A DNA stretch of 64,000 nucleotides from the NCBI GenBank assembly GCA_964017145.1, contig OZ024840.1:3782001-3846000 (forward strand). Reading direction: 5' to 3'. This stretch comes from Agrocybe praecox. Taxonomy: Eukaryota; Basidiomycota; Agaricomycetes; Agaricales; Agrocybaceae. The notes under the pieces are model-generated. The model saw only the letters and a program-made list of their open reading frames with translations. It ran no database searches and was not told the origin of the DNA. Made by a program: the position numbers and the translations under genes. This document shows, in pieces, positions 1 to 11,667 of this stretch (position 1 is the stretch's first letter; each line of letters starts with the position of its first letter).

Positions 1-2984
1 CATGCCTTTACACGAGGTTGGTTCCTCGACGACGCTCCAGACTACTGGATTTCCTGCATAATTGAGAGTGTAGATATCCCCGTGGCCTGATTGATGCAAG
101 GCTATGAGTCTAACGGCAAGTCGATCGTCTATTCCACAGGACAATTAGGATACAATTAGGATCTCCATGGTGGCTTTTATTCACCTTTCTCTAACGGGCT
201 AATAGTCCATGTCAAAGATTTTATGATGTCTGGCCCATGTCCGTGACTGGAAGGAAGGTGTGGTTGAGGAATGATCGATGCATGCCGGGACTTTTTGTCT
301 GCCTTCGTGAAGATAACTCGGGGACCACGAAGATCGATAATGAAAAGGGAACTATCTCGATATGCCACAGCCAAAAATCCTAAGGGGACGGCTTAGGTAT
401 ATATATATACTGTGCATGATCTCCAACTTACCGGTATTGGTCAACGCAAGACATTCGATAGGACCCCGTTGAGCGGTTAAAATAAAATAAGGAGCCAACC
501 TGCGCCCTGGTTGCGGGTTAATATGTGTCAACAAATTAATATGTTCATCGTTCGACTTCTTCAAGGCAGATGGGTTGTTGCGGTTCGAAGATGGGCGATA
601 AACCAATACTTCCCCAGATGTCAGAGCAATGGCGCATTCCAGTCCTTCTGGTGCAACCTGGGCGGTTTGTATAGAAATGTTGTCGATAGAATCACTGAGG
701 ATTTCTACGAAAGCGGGATCATCCAATAGATCAATGGGAGAAATAGCGAGGGCGATAAGGTGTTCAGGCCATTCGTGATCTATGGAATCGCCAGTGGAAG
801 GGATTAGCAGTTGGGTACTGATGTCGAAAAAATGTACACTCAAGTCATGATTAAATGTCATAAGGATACGATGAGGTTGGTATTTCGACAACTTCAGTTC
901 GTTCGACTTTGTTATATCAGCCAAAGCATTTCCTCCTTTGAGGTCGAATACGAAGGTATCTGCATTGTGTTTCTCCGTAAAATCCTTGTGCACATCATTG
1001 CTGACTGACAATAGAGTCCCGCCCAGAATCCCGGTGTGTCCGCTGAAAAGGGGGACCGGTAATGTAAAGGGTCTTGGAGTATGATTGATATGCCTGGGTG
1101 ACTTGGGCAAGGGCGGTGGAGGTGGAGGGCTCAATAACCCGGAGGAAACATTATCTTCCGTTGCATTTCCCCCTTCGTCTACCACTTCAGGTATTGCCTG
1201 GACTATTCGAACAAATCCTGGGGTTGGAAATTGGTATGCTTCTACAGTCCGCATATTGCTCGACTCGGTTATGAGAAGAATTGAATAAGGATCGAAGTTC
1301 GCGCCAAAGTGTGGACTTGTGCGGGGTGTGAGTAGATAGTCTTGCACTATCCCGCGAGTCTCGTAATAGAAAGATTTTTTGGGTACTACAGATTCGCACA
1401 TCGCCTTGCGGAAAAATGGATGCAGTGATCCTTGGGGTGCCGGAGAGTCTGGTGGTGGTTCGGGAGGATTGAATTCAGGCAACAAAAGAATCGTCAGGCC
1501 AGGAGGCTTTTTGGAATCCACTCCTCCTAGGATTGTCAAAATAGTCTCTCCACCACGTGGATCTGGAGAATTCTGGAAACCGCTCCAGCTAAGCTTAAAG
1601 ATAGGCTCAATAAGATCTATTGGCGCGTTAGATTTGCCATGTCCCGATAGATGACTTTCCAATAGCTCTGTGTCCACAAGATTGACGTCAACAGCTTCCA
1701 ATGTCCGAACAAGTAATGGCTTAGTGTCATCCTCCACGGCCCAAAAGGCGATAGAACCGTCAGCATATCCAACGGAGAGAAGGTGTCCTGAAGGATGGAC
1801 AGCGAGGCAGGTGACTGTCATTCGGCGATGTGTGAGCACATCCTTGATAACGGGGCGTCAGAAGAATCTAGAGACACAATCGATAGAAAGACCCTAACAT
1901 CGGCACCGTATCCTGTTCCACCAGGGGCACCAGGGTTCAAAACCAACTCATACGCCCGTATCGTGGTCCTTGCAGTCTATTCTAGGAGATTAATGATGCA
2001 ATATGTAGTATGCCTCGACATAGACGAGAAACATACCAAATCTGTTAGAATGATACCGCCTGAAACCAAGAAAGAAAATTTAAATAATGCACGCGGACCT
2101 CTCATAATGCGTCCACGCACCTTCATATGCCACAAACATTAAGTCAAGATTCCTTGGATGAATTACTGCATCCACGGTGTTGGTTCTACAGACAAATTCA
2201 GCAGGTTCACCACTCTGTGTTCACTAGGAACGTACGGAGCCGGAGGAACGAGGGATGGCACACCGTCAGATATCAAATTTTCTTCATACAAAGCCCAAAG
2301 GTTGGGTATACTGTATGAGGACTTTCGAAGGCATGTCACGTCGTATGTTTTGATGTCTCCTTTTTGTGTGGTGAGAAACGCCTAACAATACTGCACGTTA
2401 ATCCATGAAGAGGGTTTGACTATAAGGTAACAAACGTGGGTATGGGAAGGTGAAAGGGTCATAGAACTGGGGAAGGCGTCATTTTATCCTACAAGATGAA
2501 TGAAGCTCGCGGGGACATACTTTATTTGATCAAAACGAGCGGAATGGACATGTTTCGGTTTGCCAAATTCCAGAAGAGAATACACATGAAGTTGATTGTT
2601 TCCATCTGTGTGAGAAATCAGACCTATTCTCTTGAAAATATATTTGATTGCGCACCTAAGCACAGAATCCTGTAAGTCGGGATCGAAAACTGTAGCAGCC
2701 GAACTTGCGCTCCCTGTGGAATTGATATCTTTGATTGTACACCAGGTCGACCAAAGATGTAGATGTCTCCAGTAGCAGTTCCTAGAATTGGGTCAGTACT
2801 GTGTTCAATGAACATCTCGTAAGTGCGAACCTGTTGCAAGGAGGCTTGCTACTGGGTCAATAGCAAGCGCAGTAATATTTAACGGGAAATCAAAAGTTCT
2901 CAGAGAACCAACCTTCCAGTCGAACTCGTCGTGTAAGTCGATGGAGAGATCAGTCACAGCGGAATCGACTGGCTTGGTGAACAT
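1..2984 (-). CDS. Lgl/tomosyn/Sro7-like WD40 protein (3' end outside window)
   Basis: WD40-repeat protein of the lethal giant larvae/tomosyn/Sro7 family, which binds SNAREs and regulates docking of exocytic vesicles at the plasma membrane. The start at 2984 opens with MFTKPVDSAVTDLSID and continues through LLATGTATGDIYIFG, the usual first WD blade. Later exons carry VIHPRNLDLMFVAYEGG, RAYELVLNPGAPGG, VTCLAVHPSGHLLSVGYADGSIAFW and, near the left edge, GFLAVAYRDSSLFIIDLRGP, all typical of the family in the expected order. A proline-rich loop (about 1085-1140) interrupts the propeller. Short introns separate the exons, for example about 358-432 and 2790-2838. The C-terminal part lies beyond position 1. 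The family call is firm; the choice between an Sro7-type and an R-SNARE-bearing tomosyn needs the missing C-terminus. Confidence 0.85.
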
Positions 2985-3279
2985 GGTGGACGGGTAGCAA
3001 GAGATGCTTGGTCCTGGCCGATCATCCCTACGCGATCAATAATTACTTTTCCTGCTTTCGGGTATAAACCGCGCTTGAATATATTTCCACAGAAATAGGT
3101 CCGTTTAAAAGAAATCATGTTCATAGGTTCATAAGCTCCTAGAAATACATATACACATATACAGTATGGGTAAGATATGTCGAAAAGGTTACATATGTGT
3201 CATAAATGCAAATGTGAAGAAGAGAATGATATGGTGAAAAAACCGAGAGAGAAAAGAAACTTGGGGCAGGCTGACAATG

Positions 3280-6200
3280 TTATGACGCTTCGCCCCTCTC
3301 AAATAAGGACCTCATTCCCGAAGGTTTGTCTGAAGGTTGACCTCTAATTTTCCCCAGCCAACTTCGTTTCGCAGACGTCTTCGCCGTTGATTGCGATGGC
3401 ACAGGAGGAATGTTTTGGAAAGGACTATTAGTCATGTCAGATATTTGATGAGGAGACGTCCGCGATGCAACTGAACGTCTGGGAGAAGGCATTCCTATTG
3501 TCGGCCGGTTGTTTTGATGACGGACAGGCGTAAAGCCGGATTGTAGGCTATTCAAAACTCTCCTCACTCTTGGGGTTTTGTTTTCAACGTCTTCACCATC
3601 GGCAGTGAATGCCTGTGCGGGGATGTTTTCACATCCTTCAAAATCGTCAGGAGCAGCACGCTTTTTGCCGATCACAACAGCAGAAGGTAAAGGGGCCGAT
3701 TCCTGTACCATGCGCTGCTCAGGTGTGCGAGCTTTGAACACGGGTGTAATGGGTCTGTTCCTTTCTGGCGTCTTGGGTCTTGAAGAAGAAGGCCCAGAGA
3801 CAACACGGCTGAGGGATGTACGGGGAGCATCTGCAATGCTGGGCGAAGTAGTTCTAACCGTAGAAGCTGTAACGGAACGGGGTCGAGAAAATATCCCTTC
3901 AGTGACTGTGGGGGCTGGTGCAACTGGTGGAGACGATGCTGAGGCAGGTTGACTTTCAGATATAGACGGAGCAAGGTTTGTCGCCTTTGCAGCAGCTAAC
4001 TTTGCCTGCAAATTTAGCACTTTTCTATTCAGAGTTTCTACCTTGGAAGAGAGTTTTTTCTTTTCCTTGAGCATTCTACAAGGAGTTAGAGAAGTCGTAA
4101 GAGATAGAAAGATAGAAACAACTTACTCAAGGACCCGATCGTCATTCTCTTCAATCTCAGTACATTTGGCGCGAAGAATCTCATCCATTTCGTTGTTGCG
4201 TTCTTCGAGCTCTGCAAGTGCCTGCTCCAGGTCCGGACGGGATCGGAGTAATGACAATTCGCGTTGGAAATCAGCCGTTTCACGTTTATGTTGTGCACTT
4301 TGCAAGCTGAGCTTCATCTCCGCAGCTTTGCAAGCCTTCTCGGAATTAGCTAGTTCAGTTTGCAAACGTTCGATATCCCCCCTTAGGGTTGCAACCAATT
4401 GATTGCTATAGTCATAGCTGGGGTCAGATTTGTCAACCTTTGGTTTAAAACGGATACTTACCTTTCCTTAATTTGGACTTCATTGTATCGGTAAAGTGAT
4501 TTCGATTTTTGAATCTCAGCCTCCAGAGTTGTGCTTTGCTCTTGCAGGCTCGTTTTCACCGACTCTGATTCAGCTAAAGCCTTTCCTGTCTCTAGAAGCG
4601 TTTTCTGAACATTGGCTAGAGTATCGCGAAGTGTCTTCATTTCTTCGGAGGCTTGAGCAAGACGTTCTTCGGACTCGGACAAGGAAATTTCGTGTTCTTC
4701 TAGGTCGCGACCCCGCGCATCTACTTCTTCTTGGAGGCGCACTGTAAGCGAAGCGACTTCTTCTTTTGAAATGGCCGAAAGACGGATCTCTTCCTCGAAC
4801 CTGCCTTGTAAAGATTGAACCTTTCGTTCCATTTCCTGTCGCTCCTTTGAGTGAATATTTTCGAGCTCCTTCTTTTCCTCCTCAAGGCGAAGAAGATTTG
4901 CAGATAAAGTCGCTTTCTGTTCCTCTAGGTCGTCACGGGATTTCTGTACCGCATCCCGTTCCTCGGAAATGTTCTTCAATTCACTTTCCAGCACCGACAA
5001 TTTGTTCGCGTGTACCTTCTCCAACTCCTCGAGCTGTGCCCTCGTCTGTTGGAGATCAGCAAGGTCCTTAGTAGAAGACTCGAGCTGCTGCTGGAGTTCC
5101 AAAATGGTTGCTGCATTCTCTTCGAGAACCTTGCGGCGATCTTCTTTGAACACAGATTGCGTGGCTTGTACTTGTTCAAGAGTACTTTCTGTGTCTGCCA
5201 AACGTTGTTGGAGGGTAGACAATGCTTGAGCATGTTGAACCTTGAGCTGGACAAGATCTTCATTATCATCCGAAGTGGAAATGGCAGCTTGTTCCATCGC
5301 TTCCATACGCTCTCGGAGGTCCTGGTTCAACTTTTGAAGATCAAGGATAACTTTCTCATTTCCTTGCCCTTGCTCGTGGGCAGCAGCTACTTTAGCTTCC
5401 AGGGTGGATTTTTCGGCTTGCAAGTTCTGCGAGAGCTCCGAAAGCTCTCTGGCTTCTACCTGACACTGCTCCAGAGCCGACCTGACTTTCCGCAATTCCT
5501 CTGAGTGCCCCTCAGATTCCTTGGTCAACAACATCAACTTCTGTATCTTGTCGTCGAACTGACGCTGGAGTTCCATTTGATCTTGTTGGGAAGCAGCCCC
5601 AGCTTTATTCGTGGAAACACTGATAGCGTTTCGTGCACGAGAGACAGTGTCGGCAACAACCATAATCATGCTGGTTATGACGGACTGGTCGTCACTTGAC
5701 CGCGCTTCTAGAACCTCCAGCTCTTCTTCAAGTGTCTCTACGCGGGATATAGCTGCATCTCTAGCTTCCCTGGCATCCGCGCAGTCTTCGACCATTGCGT
5801 CTTTCTGCGCAGTGATCATCTCGAGCTCCGTCGTCATTTCGCTCAGGCGTTCCTCTTGCAACCTAAGATTGGTATCAAGTCTACGGACGTCGTGTTGCAG
5901 TATTCCGATCGTTTCGTTTCTTCGCATAACACGACCTTCAAGCTCTTCGATGTGGTCACGAAGAGTGCGACTGGCCTCGCTAGAAGTCATGTTGGAAAGC
6001 TGATGGAATTGTAAATTGGTGTAACGACTCTCTGCGTTTGTGAGCTCCTCTTGGGCAATTTGCAAATCAGTGGTCAAATTTGTAACTTGGAGAGTGAGAG
6101 AGTCGCGGTCGGATTCCATGTTGTCGAGATGATGATTGAGTTCGGCAATCTCGCACATGGCTTGTTCAAGACGCTCATGAGCATCTTGCTCGTCCATCTT

Positions 6201-8084
6201 CAAGGATTCAACCGCTTCCTGCCATTCTTCATCTCTATGGCGTAGTCGTTCGTACAGCTCATTACGTTCGTTTGTCATGCTCTCCAATGCAGCGGCAACC
6301 TCCTTATATCTTTCTTCTAATTCTGTGAGACCGTACTGGTCCCCCTGTAAGGCATCGTGTGCATCTGTGGGGTCGGATTCGGAGGTTGCATGTCCTACAA
6401 TGATAGCCAGAGCTTCGACTTGGACTTTTAGAACCTTGATTTTCTGGTTCTTGGTGTGGAGTGATTGGGACATGTTTTCGGTCACAGAAACGAACTGGGT
6501 GTGCATTTCATCCATCTCCGCTCTTAGTTGCTCAATGGTCGCCATCGTCCGCTCGTTGCTACTCGCGGACACTGATGCAGAGAGTTTGGCCTCCAGCGCT
6601 TCGATGGCGAATCTACCCTCCGATTCAATGAACTGGACATCACGTCGTAAAGCATCTCGTTCGCCACGCAGCCTGTCGATAGCATTCAATAAACGCTCCA
6701 TTTGGGTAACCGTGTCCATGTCAACTTCCGGTTGTTTCGCGGTTGTGGTTTGCAGCGGGGAAGTTGAAGATGGCTCGAGAGTGTCCATGTCGATTAGGCA
6801 CCCATTATCGTCCATGAGAGGGTCTTCACAGGCTGCTAAAGATTGCCGAGCCCTGTACATAATCAATAAATATAATCCTTAGATAACAATGATAGATGAG
6901 CGTACCTCTCCTTGACGCCCTTCTCTCTGTCTTTCCTATCTTGTAACTTTTTATTGAGCGCGCGAGTTTCTTCTTGAGCCTTATCCAGCTCATCCAGGGC
7001 CTCTTCCTTCTCTCGTATGAGTTCGACGTGTTGTTCATCCAAATCTGTTATCCGACGGCGTTCTCCCTCCAATTCCAATTCCAACCTTTGAATTCTTTCC
7101 CGTAGCTCCTGCGGGTTCTCTGCACTCCGAAGCATCATCTCCAGAGCAGCGATCTTCGCATCATCCTCCTCAATTCTCTTCAATAATTCATCCTCTCTGC
7201 TGCCATCGCCCTGCTGTTCCCTTAGATAGACCAACTCCTCCTCTTTATCATCCAATGTTGCCTTGAGTTCGTCTAACTGAGCCTTCCATTTCTTCTCCAT
7301 GGCGGCTTTGTCATTCTCTACTTTCATCAATTCCTGCTGCGTCTGTGCCAATTTCTGTGTGGCAACTCCTAGATCCGCCTCTTTCCTGGATAGCGTGGCA
7401 CGGACCTCAGCAAGGTCTTGTTCAAGCGTTGTGATACGAAATCCTGAGAGAGAAGACGACCGTGGCTTTGTTGCAGGCAAACCGCGTCGCCCAGGTGTCG
7501 CTGTCGGTGTTGATTCACTCAATTGCCGAAGGTTGGCCTCTAGTTCTTTGACGCGAGCATCCAGCTTCAATTTCTCGAGTTCCAGTTTAGCAGAACGAGC
7601 GTTGTGTTCGTTTGAGTTATGCGAGATCTTCTCTAAAGTCGATTCCAGTTGTCGCACCTCCAAGTTCGCGGCTTTATGCTTCTCTTGAGCACTAGTAAGA
7701 GAGTTCTTGACATTCTCGGAAGAGATTCGTTCATTCCTTAGATCTTCTGAGCGTTGCTGAAGATCCGTCTCGAGTTGTAGAGCGCGTTGGGATTCGGCAG
7801 TAAGCTGTAAAGGTAGTATCAGGTAACTGGAGGCAATAGAAAATCGGGCGTCAGTACTTTGTGCAAGGCTTCATGGAGCCTGTTTTTCATTTCATCGAGT
7901 TCTGCAGATTGTTTTGCCAGGCGCTCATTCTGGGCAATAATTTGTCCATCTGCAACGGGCAAGAAGTAAGTCACAATACCAATTTTCCTAGCAGTTTACA
8001 CAACGAACCTTTACTGGTAAGTTTATCCTTGAATGCACGGGTTTCCTCCGACACATCATCTATGCCGAGGTTCCAAGTAGACAT
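3280..8084 (-). CDS. Long coiled-coil protein with Pro/Ser/Thr-rich tail
   Basis: About 1,470 residues after removing short introns (for example near 4078-4128, 4400-4460, 6867-6905 and 7809-7860). The start MSTWNLGIDDVSEETRAFKDK at 8084 fits because splicing then keeps the heptad frame. Nearly the whole protein is heptad coiled coil rich in E, K, L, Q and R. It is broken by a Ser/Pro hinge (TPTATPGRRGLPATKPRSSS, about 7440-7510) and an acidic linker near 6720-6840. The last 260 residues are disordered and basic, with many SP/TP sites (PKTPERNRPITP, KTPRVRRVLNSL) and a C-terminal RSLFERGE. No enzymatic domain is seen. Proteins of this build are often spindle-pole, kinetochore or Golgi scaffolds, and the SP/TP sites suggest phosphorylation by a proline-directed kinase; both points are inference. 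I do not recognise a named family. Confidence 0.8.
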
Positions 8085-8458
8085 AACTACTGTATGTGGG
8101 CCCAGTCGTTTGGGCAAAAATAACACGAAGATCAAAAGTTCAAGGAAAGTGGGTTGTATGAACTTGAAAGCAGCGGTCCAGGGGCGTGGACCCACGTGAC
8201 TTTTGATTTCGATCGTTCGTAAACGCGTCTGAATATCAGGTGACCGTGTTTGACGCGACGCGCTTCGTGATTGACCACTTCTTGCTTAATCCCATCATGT
8301 CGGTTATGGAATGTAGACAACGCTTACTTATTCGTGCAATTCACACACAAAGAAATGCGCTTATTCTCAAACGCCAGGACGGAACGTCCAAAGAAACAAA
8401 ACAAAAAAAATCGATTTTACATTTTTAAGTTCCCTATGTTACTACATCAACTAACTAT
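8085..8458. other. Intergenic, upstream of the coiled-coil gene
   Basis: About 370 bases between the coiled-coil start and the broken CBM20 gene. It must hold the promoter of the coiled-coil gene. A CACGTG-like palindrome (cccACGTGac, about 8191-8200) and an A-rich stretch near 8395-8410 are visible. No ORF is convincing. Confidence 0.5.
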
Positions 8459-8794
8459 TTAACGATTCTCAGCATTAGCGAACGCAGCAGGAACGCCGAC
8501 GACAGATGACCAGAGAGTGTTTGAAGAGGTGTATCGGTCAACTTTAAGGGCTGGAGCAGATTATGGGTTCCACAATCCTAGCTGAGAGATTGATTCTACG
8601 ACTTTGATGTTTTCGCCGTGAACTGTGTACACGAGTTCGTTGAAGGTGACAACGATGTTGGCCCCAGCTGTGCGGCCAAAAACTGGAGCAGCGGTCGCGG
8701 TTGAAGCAAGAGTAGTGGCAGATGAAGAGGGAGAACCGCCGATAATAGCAATATCGGCGCAGGAAAGGTAAATCTGGGGTGTTTGGAAAGTGTT
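8459..8794 (-). pseudogene. Broken starch LPMO (AA13-like) end plus CBM20 module
   Basis: One minus-strand frame reads through QTPQIYLSCADIAI, which resembles the last conserved strand of AA13 starch-active copper monooxygenases. A Ser/Ala/Thr linker follows (SSSATTLASTATAAP) and then a CBM20 starch-binding module: VVTFNELVYTVHGENIKVV, ISQLGLWNP, then after a stop ALKVDRYTSSNTLWS and VPA. The in-frame TAA at 8561-8563 sits in the middle of CBM20. The same frame then continues to a second stop at 8459-8461. No intact catalytic domain can be assembled upstream, although fragments may persist to about 10.2 kb. The CBM20 match is strong; AA13 rests on one short motif, and another starch enzyme with CBM20 is possible. 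An alternative is an unannotated short intron removing the stop, but I see no GT..AG pair that does this cleanly. Confidence 0.65.
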
Positions 8795-11503
8795 ACCTGA
8801 TGGACTTGCAGAAACAAAGACATGTTACCCCAGCCAGGTATACCAAGACTTCAAACGTATGGACGAGGAAAGACGAAACAGTAACAAAAGCAGTACTTAA
8901 GGCATGTAAATATGCCAGTAATATACAGGTAATATCCACCGGTAGTAATTCGAGGGAATTGCGCACCTCTAAATCTCTAAAGCGGTTCTAACAACACAAA
9001 TCACAAGCACGAGACAACTCATTACTCGACTTCCGAGAGGCTTTAGTTTTAGATTCTTCCCCCTCGAAAACGTGCGATACCACGCGAGCCCCAGGTTGGG
9101 ACGCTTGATGAAATTTTGATGAGATGGTGTCCTTCCAGATTCATGTTGCCTATTATGATGTAGGACCAGGGTTGAAATCTTCCATCTTTCATCTCTATTC
9201 AATGACTGGCAGGTAGATTAAATACATACCAGAAACATTCATGTAGTAAGAACAATGGCGTTAAAATCTGCGGAGAACCTGGCGAAAGCTGGGGAAATAG
9301 GGATTCGATTCAATCAGCTAAAGCTTATTCTGTTCTGACGAAAAAGGGACTTGGGGAAATGTATGTACCATCTTTCTTCACGGAAAATCTTGAAACCTGC
9401 ATCATAGCCCATGTGTCCCCGCCTGTAAAATCCATCGCTTGAATGTGCTCAATGGACCTTTTCTTCGGGCTTGGAATGGAGCAGGGAGCCTCAGGGAGCC
9501 TCAGGGAGCCAGGGGTTCAAATCCATCCATGGATCCATCATCCAGTGAGGGATGCGTAATGCTTATCCGCTGTGTTCGCGTAAGGTGTCTGATTGATAAT
9601 GCGAAGCGTTGATTATATTACAGGGTATTTGGGATTTATAGGTCGTCAATGCTTCCCCGCCTCGTTGCTTGAGTCCATGGAGGTTCACGGTGAGCGCATG
9701 ATGGACACCGTCTAGGTAGATGAGACCATCGGAGAATATGAGAAAGACCAGTGTGCCCTTATCACGAGTATCCGGGTTGAAACTTGAAAGAGGTACGAAG
9801 TCGTGTTATAAGGCGCCAACGAAGGCGTTGTGGTTACAACAACTTACAAGGAAAGTTCGCTTCGAAGAAAACTTCCATTATCGAGAACACTTTATCCCCA
9901 GCGATACACGTTTAACTTCATAGCGCGTAATTGTTGCCTGTTTTGCCTGTTTGAATGCGCCTTCTCTTTATTCAGTGCAGCATACGTAGCATACACTCTG
10001 AGACAATTGGTCGTGAGCAGTAAGGAACCATCGACGGGTCTATGGGATTCGAATATTCTGCCATTCTTCGATTCTGCAGATCGTAGGTGCATGCCACAAC
10101 CGAGTGGGTGTCTGTTGATGCTGGAAGAAGCCAGATGAAAGGTAAATCCTGCGGATTACCAGGTGACATGTTGCGGTGATGTTTGGCGCGCAGCGGTCGC
10201 ACCAAGCAATCGGGCTCTCCACTGGCTATCATGTTAATCCCTCATTTAACCTTAAAGAAACGGAGAATCAATACAACTTCCACGTTTAATGTTCAAACGT
10301 CTCTCACCTGCACTACGGCGGCTCGCCAGTGAAGGCATGAAACGTCGATCAACGTTCAACTACACAGTTAAACCATCCGTTATAGTAACAAATAGTTTCC
10401 TGTGAGGCTCAGATGGCCTACGATATTAGGTCCTTGAAGTCTGTGGTGACACGTCCGTGTGTTGGCGGTTCAGTGAATTTAGTACCCATTGAGTGAATTT
10501 CAATATCGCACATGCACAGCGTGGAGAAGTTGAGCTTATGTACCAGACCATGCAGGTGCACCGAGCGGAAGGTTGGCTGTTTTCAGCGAAGAACATCCGG
10601 CTGGCCGAGCGAGGATGACGCTGATCACATGATGTGCAGGGCCTAGAGCTCAAATGACGTATTTCCCATGCTTCTTGCGCTTATTTTGGTTATTTTAGGG
10701 ATCTGCGCCGCAGCTTTAAATAGATTTCAAGAGACAAGGCTCATTTCCCTCCATGGGCAGAGGTCTGTATTGTCAGTTAGAGGTAAGATATTCCGAAGAA
10801 TAAAGAACTTTTGCGAGAAAGCATCGCAAAACGTAGCTTTTTTGTGTTTAATCATATGTATGAAGTAACCGAGCAGATAGCTAGCGAGATGATGCTTGTG
10901 GAGTTTCCCAGAGGTCGGTGGAGCATCAGATGTTCATAGACCATTTGATATAATATTATCAGGCATTATCTCGTCTTATCGCGGCGAGTTCATAAAGCCT
11001 GCTGAACCCTCAAATTATGGGAGTTGAGAGTTGGAATGATATACATACTATCACCGCAGGTAAGAACCAATATTAGACTGAAGCGGCGTTTTTGGGGTAG
11101 TCAATGTTTACAAAGTTTGTGGGAGCGGAAGAGTAGCCCCACGGAAGTAATTGGTCATACTCCGGTTTCAGCGCTTACTAGCAATCGATGATCATGAATA
11201 TAGCTATAGAACTCTCGGTCGGTCGCAAAGTAAAGTGCTACTATTAGTGCTGGCAATGGGGGTTTCTTCCGAGGTCGACGGGTGTGACAGGGAAACCCAG
11301 TGGGGAAAGACGTTAATCTTCTGGTGTGAGAATACGGCGCAGGATTTTGAAGGAAGAAGAAAGTCGGCTGTGACGTCATTATTTCCTCACCTAAAATGGC
11401 CAACCGTCCTGTTTTCCGAACGCCTTTGTCCATTTCCGTTGACAAACTTGTGGTGCCAACGATTCCAACTAATTTATGAGATTTCATCACCACCTGGGTA
11501 GCG
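8795..11503. other. Gene-poor stretch, possibly decayed catalytic exons
   Basis: No intact gene is seen. Short minus-strand open pieces between about 9000 and 10230 could be eroded exons of the starch LPMO relic downstream. One example, around 9660-9780, follows a plausible 3' splice site and reads TLVFLIFSDGLIYLDG. None matches a known motif well enough to call. The right end (about 11100-11500) is promoter sequence for the ARMT1-like gene. Confidence 0.35.
9482..9510. repeat. Three-copy 10-bp tandem repeat
   Basis: The unit CAGGGAGCCT is repeated almost three times without interruption. It lies in non-coding sequence and is probably a slippage product. Confidence 0.8.
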
Positions 11504-11512
11504 TATATAAGG
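11504..11512 (+). promoter_or_regulatory. TATA box of the ARMT1-like gene
   Basis: TATATAAGG lies 156 bases upstream of the ATG at 11668, followed by a pyrimidine- and A-rich leader. This fits a core promoter with a 5' UTR of about 120 bases. Confidence 0.55.
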
Positions 11513-11667
11513 CGAGGACTCCCCGACTATTTTGGTCAGTACTGGTCCTCGCGTCATCAATCACAACTGAGACATTGACACCACCAGCCTTGATCACATA
11601 GACGCGTCTCCTCTTTATAAACCACAACCTCCACGACTTGAAACTTTTTCGCAAACAAGGCAACATC

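Noticed and set aside
9430..9530. tRNA-like pattern (GCTCAATGG ... GGTTCAAATCC) on the plus strand
   Set aside because: The B-box match is good, but the A box is poor, the interval is filled by a tandem repeat, and no acceptor stem pairs.
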